DNA of 64,000 nucleotides from NCBI GenBank assembly GCA_015227615.1, contig JAALGZ010000011.1:1290471-1354470 (forward strand), written 5' to 3'. The position numbers and the translations under genes are program-made. Source of the DNA: Labyrinthula sp. Ha (lineage: Eukaryota > Sar > Bigyra > Labyrinthulida > Labyrinthulaceae). Position 1 is the stretch's first letter, and each line of letters starts with the position of its first letter. Under the pieces are notes generated by a model. The model did not search any database. It was not told the origin of the DNA and was given only the letters and a program-made list of their open reading frames with translations. Shown piece by piece: positions 21,182 through 32,600 of the stretch.

Positions 21182-24100
21182 CCATTGTGAAATTTTTAGT
21201 TTTTGGCTCTGAATGGAGATATCTCGCCTGAATTGTTATTCATTGGTTATATATATCGTGAAGAAATATTCTCGAAATATTTTTTTGTAGATATACTTAA
21301 AATAAAGTTAACATCACGTGATATACACCATTGGAAAGTTAAATAATTGCCTAAGTGGTTAGTAGATATAATATCATTTTGTATAAGGTTAAATTTGTGA
21401 TATGTAAGTTTATCAAGCAAAATCCCAAAGAAAATAATGTATATCGATATTTATCTGAGTAAAATGGAATTTGTAAGCAAGTGTTTCGCCTTTTTACGCA
21501 AAATAAATACGTAAGGTACTTTAACTTAACTCTTCTAACCCAATGTTTGTTCTATTTGAGCTTTATAGAAATTCATTTGTAGCTAAACTTGCCATTTCGA
21601 TACTTCCAAAACATTTTTGAGTTCTCGTAACAATTCTCTTCTTTGTATGTTGTATTTAATTTTTCTATTAATGTTATCATCAGACATGAGACATATCAAA
21701 AAAATATATCTAACAGCATGCTTTTATTCTTTTAAGATTTTATTCATTTAAGTTGCTTTTCCATTCTATTCTTTTCAGGTCAACCTGTGTTTTCGGTAAA
21801 TTATCAAATAATTACATAGCTTATTCCTCGATATTTTTTTTGCTTAATGAGAAACAAAAAAACAGTTTCTGAGAGTTCTTTCAAATATCTTTCTATCCAT
21901 ACAAGATAACAGAAGATTTGAAATAGTTTACTTCGTGTAGAACACCAAATACCACGAAAATATTGTTCATTCTTTGTACATTGACCAGAAAATAATGAAG
22001 AAAAAAGTTAAATTACCTCTGTAAACTTTCAACGTTAACTTTTATATTCAAGTTAAACCTAGTAATAAACAATGTTGTTTTCTGGCTTTTGTTATTACGG
22101 GGTAGTGAAAACTTTATCCACGATTTTTTCAGAAATGCAGTATAATGGCCATAAAATCTACAGTACCTTTTTAACTCTCCTACAAAGCTCTAAACATATT
22201 GCAAACTTAACGTAGTACTTACTCACATACAAATTTAGAGGATTAAAACAATATAAAGTATAATAAAACCATGATTACTGAGAATAACGCCTATAGTATT
22301 TCTTAGTTTTTGTCACCAAATCTTCCTCAAATATAATATTATCATCCAAAATATGTTTCACATAAGGAAAACCTTTCCAACCATATGTTTTGTCAAAGTA
22401 TTTGATAAGGATGAGTATTTTGAACCCAAGACAAGGCTAATTTTAAGGGTCCTTTTCACTAAGTCTACAGATCTCTAAAAAAACATACATTCAAACGTAA
22501 CATAACGAAGAACAACTCTATAGATGATCTGACACCTGTCATACCCTAGATACTCACCATACCTAGCTTCTGAAACCATTTCTCAGGATGTTTCTTCTCT
22601 GGTTAATTTTAACTGAGCTAAGCTTCACACAGAAAAGTCAAATGTTGAAAATTTGCACATCTGAAAATACCAAATCAGTTAGTTTTGCTATAATCCCCTA
22701 AGTTCTTGTACTAGGAAGGCCCCAACAACTAAAAACACGACCTGTATCCTTTAATTCTGTATTTTAGGATATTTTGAAAGTTATTTTTAAAGAAAAGTCG
22801 ATATTGGGCTAAAATGCTGTTTTTATCAACTTCAATCCGTCTAATACCTCGAGAAATAATCGTCTAGAGCCCAAACAGACGTCACCAGTCGAAAGTAAGG
22901 GTGAATTTAGGTCTAGAAACAAGTTTGTTTGAGAATTGAAGTATTCTGTATAAACTTTCTAACAATGTATCATATTTCCAAGATCTCAGAAACTCTGAAG
23001 GATACCCTTAAATGTCCAATATTCCTGAATGGGTGATACCATGTAACAAAACATTCGGAAAAATGGTAATCACCCATAGGTATGGATGATTTAGGTTTTC
23101 TCCGAGTTCTGTTCGAGAAAATTCCAAGCACTTCCTTATTAATCTCAGCAATAGTTATTTCACTTAATTTAACTTTACACCAAACTCAACTTTAAAATAG
23201 CTAAAACTGAGCTACTAATAGTTCAAATATCAAAAACTTTGACTTTAACTATATCTATAATCAATTTCTAGTAGCTTAGAAGAGAAAAAATAAACTTTGA
23301 AGTTTTCATTGGTTTTATTTATACAAATCTCTGTCATATTATTGCAAATTCTTATATAAAAGCTCTTGCTTTTTTCTAGTTGTATACATGGTAAGATATC
23401 CAGAAATTTTGGTTAATTAAGAGAGGTTATAAAACATTTAACTACATAAGATATATGTTATTAGTTTTCAAAATAAAATATATTAAAATCGCTTTTTAAA
23501 CGTATTCCAGGATAAAAGTTGAATCCTTGTATTTAATACTGAAACAACCTAATCCTTGATTTATAAAACATACTTACTATCACTTTATTTCTGAGGTTTT
23601 TTTATTCTGATATGCCTTTTCTGGTTCAAAACATTAACCCTCGGTTTATTTTCATACTTCTTGGCTGAACAACATTATTCATTTCAACAAGTAAACAATA
23701 AGTACCCACATTAACCACCAAGTGAAACCATTTTAAGAAATACAGAAAGGGCTTTTATTACAGATGAAATAGAATAAATGATCCATAAGCTCATAGATTT
23801 GATGCTGGATTAATCTAAGATCGAGGTAGAAAACTGTTCGAAGCTGACACAGAACAAGAAAAGAGTCAGGTTGGAATTCTACAGAGAGCTAGAGGAAATA
23901 ATATTATTTTTGGTGGAGAAGCAGCAGTAAAGTAAAATATCTAAATATCCAAAAAAGTTTTCTAATTAAACTGCAACATATCTTGAGAAAATTGCTATTA
24001 AATATGTCAGTTAGAGTTAGACTTTCGTATCTAGAATTTTTTGTATTATTAGCCTTGTATTCACGCACTCTAAAAGTAGTATCAATGACAGAGTTTCTTT

Positions 24101-26089
24101 TTTTTTGAATGACACTAATGCTAACATTTAATAACCACGTATTTCTAGGCTATTTTTCTAATCATTTATCAAAATGTTATTGGGATAATGTCAACATGCC
24201 TTTGTTCTCTGTCTCATTTTAATGCTATTCATTCAAAAAATGCTGCTACTAGCTAAAGTTTCGTTACCGTATGACTGGCAATTACATGAGGGTATATAAA
24301 ATTACTCTAACCGCAATATAACTTGATTATTATACCTTATTAAGTCGATTTGCAGGTATTTTATAGTGAGCGTAACTACAATATACATGTTGATGTTTCT
24401 ATCCGTAAAATGTCAGGTAACATGGTGAGCTCCATCAGTTCTATAAATTTAAGACTAAGAAAAGCTTCCAAGTACGAAAATGTGAGTATGCCATTGTCTC
24501 TTACCAGGTTGCTTTATTTAAAAAATATTAATACGTTTAACCTATCAAACATGTTAGCTCATTGCGGCAGATCACATTTAATCAATCAATTGGTCAGGTT
24601 TTCGGGAGAGGATGCTAATTGCCGATGTATCTTCTAGGGTTAGCTCAATCTTCTTTGTTTATATTACTTAGCAACTATGCCATGGTTTAATTTGTGCCTT
24701 GTTCTGGGACATTTTGTTACTTGAAACTTTATTAAATAGTCGTTAAACTAGGATTTATCCTTAATAAGTGTCACTATATTGCTCACTTAAAAATGTTTGT
24801 GTAACAGTCTCTAGTAAAATAATAATAAACGCTTGATTTCTTGGAAAGTGATATCAAGATCTCTGAAAAAGTAATGGCAGAGCTATGAGCCTTAACTAAT
24901 TTCTCTCAAAAAGTAGAGCTACTAAATTTTATACCATAAATTCTACTAAGCATTTCTTAAATTTGAAGCACGTAGTTGCAGTTAATCCTATCTATTGGTA
25001 TACAAACAAAGAAATACTACTTTAACAAATGGATCAGGCGTCTGGTCTATACGATGAGACAGACTCCTTTAAGACAAATCAAAATCTTGAACTTAGTTTC
25101 TAATTACAGTGGAAGAGTGGGAAATTTTTTAAAATCTTGGATGTTCTAATAGTGGAAGATTTGTTTCTGAATCCATGCAGTAAGTATAATGCTTTTGTTT
25201 TTTTCGGTTTTAAGGTTGCATAAGGATTATAGTTTGTCCTTTTAAAGATGTTAGTAAACACCTGGTTGGGCTTTATAAGGAGATTTTTATCTGGGATAAC
25301 TGTAGTACAGCTTATTAGAAATAGCGCTACAAGTACCTTAAAATAACGATCTTGTTTCAATATTTTTCTTCTTGAACGATGTCCAGCTCATCGTAACATA
25401 TCTTTTATTCGTCTTCATGTTTTATTCTTCAGCTTTATTATGCTTTCGAAATAGCTCTAGCGACCTCCTTTCCAGCTTATAGCTGCAATGAGAACTCCCC
25501 TTTCTGAATTCCTTATCTCTTTTTTTTAGAGTTCCTCGGTTCTATATTAATGTTATTGACTGTAGTTTATTGGTTTATTAAAATTGAACACTAGGTGATC
25601 CAGATTGAAATGTGTTTCAAAAAATTAATAACCGGAGAAAACATTCAACTGGATTTTTACCACTTGTAGCCCTTGTAATATTTAGATGCTTCTTCTTCAT
25701 TTAGATAGGCTTCTCAAAAACCTTTGTCATTCTCCAAAGGATCAAGAAACATTTTACTCTACCCCTTTTCTTAGGGAAAAGAAGTTTTTCTTTGGTATTA
25801 GTTATCTGTGTCAATCACAACCCTTTTTTAGTTGTCTTGCCCTGTCTACAGTTGTTACGTTATAAAATGTTTTAATCACGCATGAATAAAATGTTTATGT
25901 TAAGTTACTCAATCGACAATAATTATCTCATTACGCTTAAGACAGCAGCATCTTACCAAAGGGCAAGGTTCAACTTAGTAGATGCTAGTCCACCTCTACT
26001 AGCAGCCTCTAGGCTGCGGAACTAGGCTTCTCTCATTCAAGCACACGTACTTATGTTTTTTTGTATTATTATTTCTGTTCCAATATTCT

Positions 26090-26145
26090 GCCACGTCGAC
26101 TAGTCTCAAACGTTATACCGGTTTTCACTTATCTAGCCGTTAAGC
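26090..26145. promoter_or_regulatory. Conserved 3'-flank motifs of GH17-like copy 3
   Basis: GCCACGTCGACTAG at 26090-26103 and TATCTAGCCGTTAAGC at 26130-26145 repeat the pair found at 17223-17278, at nearly the same distance from the stop codon. Confidence 0.4.
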
Positions 26146-26293
26146 GCAAGAAATTGTTGACAAGAAAAGATATTCCCCTCTAGAGATAAAGATAAGAAGA
26201 AGCCATAAAATACAAGCCCTTAACTGGAGAGAACAAGAGCTAATATACACTTTTTCCTAAATTCTACATACGAATTTCTGATTAAACGAAAAA

Positions 26294-28048
26294 TTACTTA
26301 TGATACCTATTGGAGTATAAGGGATTGTGCACTGGTGTTAATGACCGTGCTGGTAGGGTTGGTAAGCTGTCTTCATCCTCTCGCTGGAAACGATAATGCA
26401 CAGTAGTATCTCTTCCTTTACTGTTCATGCTGTAAGAAGTTCTGTGTTCCATTGGTTGATTTGTAGCAGGACCGACAGAATTTAAACTTATTTGCTTCTT
26501 GTAACCTATAGGTAAACTAAGATCCAGATAGGTCATTGACCCCGAACCTGAACTATTACCCTCATAGGTCATTTGCTTCTGCGAAATTTTATTCAAATAT
26601 ATTTTCCTATGACGTGTGTTTAGTTTTGATCGAACTAAAATGATGCATAAAACACTTGCAAGGAGAAACAACCCACCGATAGAAGCTAATAACAACAGAT
26701 TTGTATCGATTAGATTTGAATCGACCTGGCCCCCATTGCCAGCCACATCGACCGGGGAACCAGTGGGAATCAAGGTCGGAGAGTGTATGTTATTGGGTGA
26801 TATTGTCGGGGTTTCGCCAGCTTCATTTGTTGGTGATGACGTAAACGGCACTTCGGTGGGGTCAAAACTCGGTATTGCATCAGGTACTTCGGAGGGGAAA
26901 GGGGTCGCTGAAGTACTGGGACTGGATGAAGGAACTGCTGTTGGTAGTAGTGTTGGAAAGGGAGTTGGCACCGGGGTAGGTGATTTGCTCGGGTTTCTTG
27001 TAGGAAATTTAGTTGGACTAGGGGTAGGATTCTTTGAAGGTATGGTGGTTGGGAGAAAAGTTGGCTGGTTTGTAGGTGCGATAATTTTGAAGTTTCCCTC
27101 GCTATCAAAAATTCCAAAAGCATCTTGTTGAGCGTCTGAGTCTTTCAATGGTTGATCAACCAGTTCTTGGAGAAAGAGATGATCAAATAACCCAGAGGAA
27201 GTTTGTTCGTCCAGAGCAAATCGTGCTACATTCGAAAAGTATTGGTAGTTATTCTCTGGTGTAGCAAATTCGTTGCTGCCGAAAGATGGCCATCCCGTTG
27301 CAGTAACAACCAACTCCAGATTAAGATTTTCCCTAGCTAACGCTGCTTGGGTCGCTTGCAGTTGCTGGGTTAACATCTGCATATCTTCTCCAGCAGTAGT
27401 TTCCAGTGTAATTGACTCGTCATCAAATATTGTATAGAATGGATATGGATTAACTCCAAATGCGTCAACTTTGGTCAATACTGAGGAATAGGAAGAAATG
27501 AAGTCATTTGAAAACTGACCACTCTCTACAGGAAAACTTACGCTCAAAGTGCCCATACTGCAAGGAATAATGACAGGTACTTGAGGATAGTTATCTTTCA
27601 ACACATCTACTGTGGCTTCTACATCCGAAGAATCGAAACCATTTAAAAAGGGTTCATCTCCAACAACGAATGTTAGAGAGATATCAGGGCGTGTATCGGT
27701 AATAGTACTAACTGTGGACTGAAACTCTTCCAAAAATGATCTCCGAAATCCAGATAACTGATTATTTTGAATACCCAAATAAATTTCGTTTAAATTTTCT
27801 AAAGAGAGAAAGGACGTAATTAATTCTGTTACAGAGGAATCAAAGTTGAAGAGTCGAAGAGTATCAACTTTTCCATTGGATTCAAAACCAAGATAGTCTT
27901 CTACTGTTCTGAAAAGTTCTTTAGCTTCACCAACACTGACTCCATTATTATTGTTTTCCAAGTCTACGTTTATACCTAGGCGCCCACCGAAACAAAGCTG
28001 GGAAAACAAACAAATCACAGAATACACCAAGACCACAACTTTCTTCAT
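26294..28048 (-). CDS. GH17-like type I membrane protein, copy 3 (nucleophile lost)
   Basis: 584 aa, intronless. It has the same signal peptide as copy 2 and a GH17-like domain nearly identical to both other copies. A shorter PT stalk (about 325-440) keeps one of the 108-bp units and then diverges. A membrane span lies at about 450-472 (LLLASIGGLFLLASVLCIILV), followed by a 112-residue tail ending HNPLYSNRYHK (NPLY at 575-578). The acid/base motif VGDE is kept (Glu132) and the nucleophile site is Ala250 (codon GCA), as in the other copies. FDSSDV replaces FGSSDV just after the acid/base motif. The tail shares GSGSMTYLD, SLNSVGP and TVHYRFQREDE with copy 2. The loss of the nucleophile therefore predates the duplications or was spread by gene conversion. 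Role inferred: surface binding of beta-glucan or a related polysaccharide. Confidence 0.9.
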   Translation of the reverse strand: MKKVVVLVYSVICLFSQLCFGGRLGINVDLENNNNGVSVGEAKELFRTVEDYLGFESNGKVDTLRLFNFDSSVTELITSFLSLENLNEIYLGIQNNQLSGFRRSFLEEFQSTVSTITDTRPDISLTFVVGDEPFLNGFDSSDVEATVDVLKDNYPQVPVIIPCSMGTLSVSFPVESGQFSNDFISSYSSVLTKVDAFGVNPYPFYTIFDDESITLETTAGEDMQMLTQQLQATQAALARENLNLELVVTATGWPSFGSNEFATPENNYQYFSNVARFALDEQTSSGLFDHLFLQELVDQPLKDSDAQQDAFGIFDSEGNFKIIAPTNQPTFLPTTIPSKNPTPSPTKFPTRNPSKSPTPVPTPFPTLLPTAVPSSSPSTSATPFPSEVPDAIPSFDPTEVPFTSSPTNEAGETPTISPNNIHSPTLIPTGSPVDVAGNGGQVDSNLIDTNLLLLASIGGLFLLASVLCIILVRSKLNTRHRKIYLNKISQKQMTYEGNSSGSGSMTYLDLSLPIGYKKQISLNSVGPATNQPMEHRTSYSMNSKGRDTTVHYRFQREDEDSLPTLPARSLTPVHNPLYSNRYHK

Positions 28049-28350
28049 TTTGCTGACAGAGTCTCTTACGCAACTTTATAAAAACAAAACTATCTTTCAA
28101 TCTTTCTACAACCTTTTTTCACTTTATTTATTTTTTTATGGTTTTTATATTATGGTTCTTAAAATTAAGTATGAGCATATAGGCTATACGTGTTTTCGCT
28201 GTATTTTCTAATATTAGAATTCCTACTCAATATATCTTTGGTTAGTTTCCGGGCAAAACATTATTGAAAACCAAATATCTGAAACACTCGTACAACCATC
28301 GAAACTGTGTTCTATTTAAGTCCAAAAGAAGAGTTAAAGTTTGAAACGAC
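28049..28350 (-). promoter_or_regulatory. Shared 5' flank of GH17-like copy 3
   Basis: Homologous by eye to 19541-19860 upstream of copy 2, with the closest match in the first 40 bp and around TAGTTTCCGGGCA and the block near 28290-28320. Probable promoter and 5' untranslated region. Confidence 0.55.
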
Positions 28351-29664
28351 ACAATACAGTACATATTCTGACCGAAACTTTTCTCTCTTCCTTTTGGAAT
28401 ACGTTTTATTCTATTTTCGGGAATACTTGTTCTATATACATCCCGGTTTATTAATTATAGTATTTATAGTATATAACGTAAGGCTATAGTTAAACAAACT
28501 ACTTAGACAATAATTCCATGGCAAGCGCAGAATAATTCTAAACATAAAGAAAATTTTATCAACTATTTTGTTCTAGTGCTAAGGTTCGAGCAAAACTCAA
28601 GAATACTTTGTATATCTTAAAAAAATTACTTTTTAAGTGCCATTGGAGCCAAGTTGTATAGGATGTCTTATGAAGGTCAAGTTTAGCAATGACGAACAAG
28701 CTTTATGCTCGTCGTATAAGTTAAATTGTAATTATTAAAGCATATTTGCTCACGGAAAGGAACGCTATACCTATTGGTCCAATGTTTTCTTAGCCTTCTG
28801 CTTCCTCTCTGTTCTTTGTACATAACACATCTCAACAGCTGTTTGCTAGAATAGATATCGACCTCAAAAGTACATAATCCAAGATCATATACACTAGAGA
28901 ATTCCTTAGGATCTGTATCGTTTCCTTTAGACATGAAACATGCCTAGACTTAACTATAAGCTTTAAAGCCTTAGTGTCTAGACACTCTAATCTCTAGCCC
29001 ATTATATCCTTTCTTTTCTAATGCCTCCACCCTTTTATTGTTTCGTATGGTTTATAACTTTCAAATTTTCTATGCAGAATCTTTGATATGACTATAAACT
29101 TTTTTCAATATGATTTTTTCTATATACTGGAACTAGATAAAAGATTTTGTTACTGTTCAACGATATTAATATTCTTTTGTAACATGGTATACATACTATA
29201 CCCAATTGTTGCTTCATAACGTTAGGTCTTTAACAATATTTATTTCCAGAGTAGCGACAATGTACCTAATTCCGTGTGCAAACTTTCATGATAAAAGCCG
29301 AGAGGTAGGAGTAAGATAGGAAAAACACACGATGTTATCGAACACATACTATCGATAAACTTTCGATAAACCGGTTTTCACAATTTGATAATACAGATAA
29401 ATTTTGTTCATTCTTTTTTAGTACTAAAGTGGCTTTACAATTGCGTCGAGTGTTGTCTTAGAATGTTATTCTCTTATCGATGGGTTATTGATAAGTTATG
29501 TTTCCGCTTCTTCAACAAGAAGAAACCGGGAGATGGTTTTGATTAATAGCTTATCGATATCAAGATAGCATCGTCCAGGGCAAACCGATAGACACAGAAA
29601 ACTTTGGGTTTTCCACGTGTATATGGAATCTTGGTAACAGGTGCACCTCCTTTTAACTCGTGTT

Positions 29665-29688
29665 TCTCTCTCTCTCTCTCTATATATA
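29665..29688. repeat. (TC)n(TA)n microsatellite
   Basis: Eight TC units (29665-29680) followed by four TA units (29681-29688). Confidence 0.85.
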
Positions 29689-32600
29689 GTTGCCCGATAT
29701 TTCGCCATTTTAGATGCAAGAGTTCCCTGCCACACACTTGTATTCGGACTTACCATGTGATAAAGACAACTTATTTATCAAGACAAGAAACTGAAAAGGA
29801 AAGTCTTAAGTCTTGAACGATTTTACGCCTTTGTAAGAATCCGATCCTATGACTCGAGCGATGTTTGCAAAGCAGTACCCAAATAACCCAAAAAACTAAA
29901 TATTTCTTAATCATGGAGGTTCTCTAGGAACGAGGAAATAAGCAAAATCAGTAGAGTTTCATTACAAACATAAGCACTAACCACTATCGCATGTAATGAT
30001 ATTTCCGCTGAACTTTATGAAATCTGGTTATAGTTAAATTGAACGGAGTAATTAAAGGGCACGAAGGTACTCAGAACAAAGAGCAAGTTTAACCAAGTGG
30101 CTAAGATTAATGTGAACATTATCTGAGCAAATTCTAATCAAGCCCCAGCATGATTGGACCGTAGTTAATACTGCTGGACCTTCACTTTTCTCTGTCATAT
30201 CTAAGAGATGAGTCTAAGCTACATAAATATGTGCCTTTGGGAATGCGGCTTTAATTCAAATATAGAACAGGAACACTCTGAAGAGACATGAGAGGACTTC
30301 TCATACCGAAAATGTGCTGGTTATATACGTTCTATGTTGAGTTTAGTAAAAACATGAGCAAAGCGACTATTACGAAGGCTTAATGAGAGCACGTCACCCT
30401 GATTAAATAACTTCCACCGATAGTAATTCATTATTATTATAACTGTTCCTGGTTTTCGTTTCATTGTCGAAAAGTTGATAATAACCGATTAAAAAAACAC
30501 TCTGTGATACAAAGCAATCTGCATTAATAATGAGCAGCATCCTTGGATCAGAACATGAGAGCCATTTAAATAGAGTTGTTGATTTTAATTATAAACATGT
30601 TGAGTAACATCCCAGCCAACTGTAAAGAACTGCAATAGGTCAGGACTGTACTACAAACCTTCAAATTAACTGATGTAATTAATAAAAAGCCTCCGAAAAG
30701 TAATAAAGCCTTTCTCAGAGGAAAAGTTATGATTCTTATGTGGGGTGAGATGGTTGGAAATGAGTCATTATGAGAAGTCACAGTGCATATAACGGATTTT
30801 GGTCCTAATCTAGACGAAGTCAAGGTAAAAATCAAACTAGTAGTATGAAATTAAGACAAATCATTTCTAGTTAATGATATCAAGTTTCAATTATGTTTGA
30901 TAGGGGACTCGTCCTAGTTGCACTTTCCCATTGTTATCTGGGCACATTAAGAACGTGTCCTCATGCCTAGACATCTCTTCGTTGCTAGATTTTCATTAGA
31001 ACATCCAAGTCTATTCCTGTGCTGTGGTATATGCATTCTAGACGAACTAAAAAGATTTTCAATTATACCTGTTCTCTGTATGAAACGGGAATCCAATCTA
31101 AGTCCATTTCAAAGAGTTTTTCAATTAGCTTAAAAATTGTGGGAAAATGCTCAACTAAATATAGAAACATTGATCTAATCACATGGTCCTGATATTTTAT
31201 TCAGAGGTTGACGAACTAAAGTAGGAAACCAGGTGTTTCGAAGATATGAAGCTAAACATAGTGCCATTTGCAGTTGAATATTTGATCTAAAATCCAGAGA
31301 GTTAACTAACTTGACAGAACTTACTGCGAAGCCAGAAAATACAGTATCGACTTGCAATAGTTCGGGTAGCTCAAGGATTTATGTTTTTGGTTTGAAGATG
31401 ACGGGTTTTAGTGTAGCATACCTCGCAAGTTTTACCACAAATGAATGCTTAAATACATTAACAACAGAAATTTTGGAAATAGACTAGCTACAAGAGCACC
31501 AACTATGAACGTTGCAGACGGCTAGCCATTTCTTCCAGGCCGAGCTTGTGAAAGCGAGTGCATCTATTAGGTGTTCAGAAAAGAAGATGAATCTAATTGT
31601 CACTTCAGTTATGTTGGCCTGTTGAATAGACATTTTTCTATAATTCTCAGACTTTTCAATTTCGTTTTTTATTATTCTTTGAGATTTTTATAGCACCGAT
31701 GCACAGTCAAGAAACTATTTGATATAATTTTCTGTTTCTGTTCTCAAATAGTAATTATAATCTAAAGAAAGGCTCTTCTTTTAGAGCAACTCAAAGCTCA
31801 AAGCACCAACTGATCATTTGTTTCATTTGAAAATCGAACTTAAAGATTAACCAATGCTTATAATATAATACTCAATAAACTTTAATTATGTTCGATCTGT
31901 TAATTTTTGCATAAAATTTCCATATAAGTTTGTCTAGTCAATTTTGAGAAGCTGCTTTTCTGTAACTGTTATTTTTAAAACAGCCTTGGTTACGATATAG
32001 TTCAAAGAAGCTAGTGCCACATATTGCATAGACCCTAGTTTTTCTTGTGGGTTTGTAGAAATCTTAATAAAAAGTTGACATGCCTATTATAGTTTGCTTT
32101 GTATGGACCTGGAATCGCGCTTATGTTCAGTTTCAGTTTAGAAATAAAGGGCCAGGGTGTCAGAGAAGCAATACTTGGGGTGGTTTTTCTATTGAAATCT
32201 CATTTACTTGTAGTTTGGGTCTGTTGTGCTACGGTAAGAAATATAGATGATCCTATGACACTACCTTCAACCCAATATATAAATTAGCCAAGCTTTAGCT
32301 GCAGCGATTCACATTACGCAATCCGTGGATGATTCCAAGGGTACTGGTAAAAGCAAATGGTCCCGGTGTTTTATAGTACAGAATATACTCAGCTCTAAAA
32401 ATTTTGTCACATTTTTCCATTATACTTATTCAGTTATGTCTTCCTTAATATTAAAAAAAAATCTTTAAAAAATCTGCAAAAATGACATATATAGCTAGGT
32501 GCCCTAGAATTAACACTGGAGTTTCTTAAAAATAACTAAATATGTTAATAACTTCTAGCTCAAATGCTATAAAACAGCCACGTATACCGATATGTTTAGG

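Larger units (their letters stand above)
19861..26293. other. Gap with a possible insertion and no confident gene
   Basis: After the shared promoter the sequence departs from the copy 3 flank for about 1.1 kb (about 19.86-21.03 kb) and then shows TGTTCTATATACA again, as at about 28430 in copy 3. The extra segment contains the HMG-box-like frame at 20052-20273 and a GC-richer minus-strand frame at 20372-20674. A cluster of TAACGTTA palindromes follows at 21101-21181. The remaining 5 kb is AT-rich, with only chance frames such as 24350-24637 and 25100-25360. Confidence 0.5.

Noticed and set aside
24350-24637. 95-codon frame, and the 86-codon minus-strand frame at 25100-25360 with a signal-like start
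   Set aside because: Both are isolated in AT-rich DNA and show no motifs. The second begins at TTG. The length is within chance for this many frames.
9165-28048. Calling the GH17-like genes active endo-1,3-beta-glucanases
   Set aside because: Family membership is clear, but all three copies carry Ala at the nucleophile position, so an activity claim is not supported.
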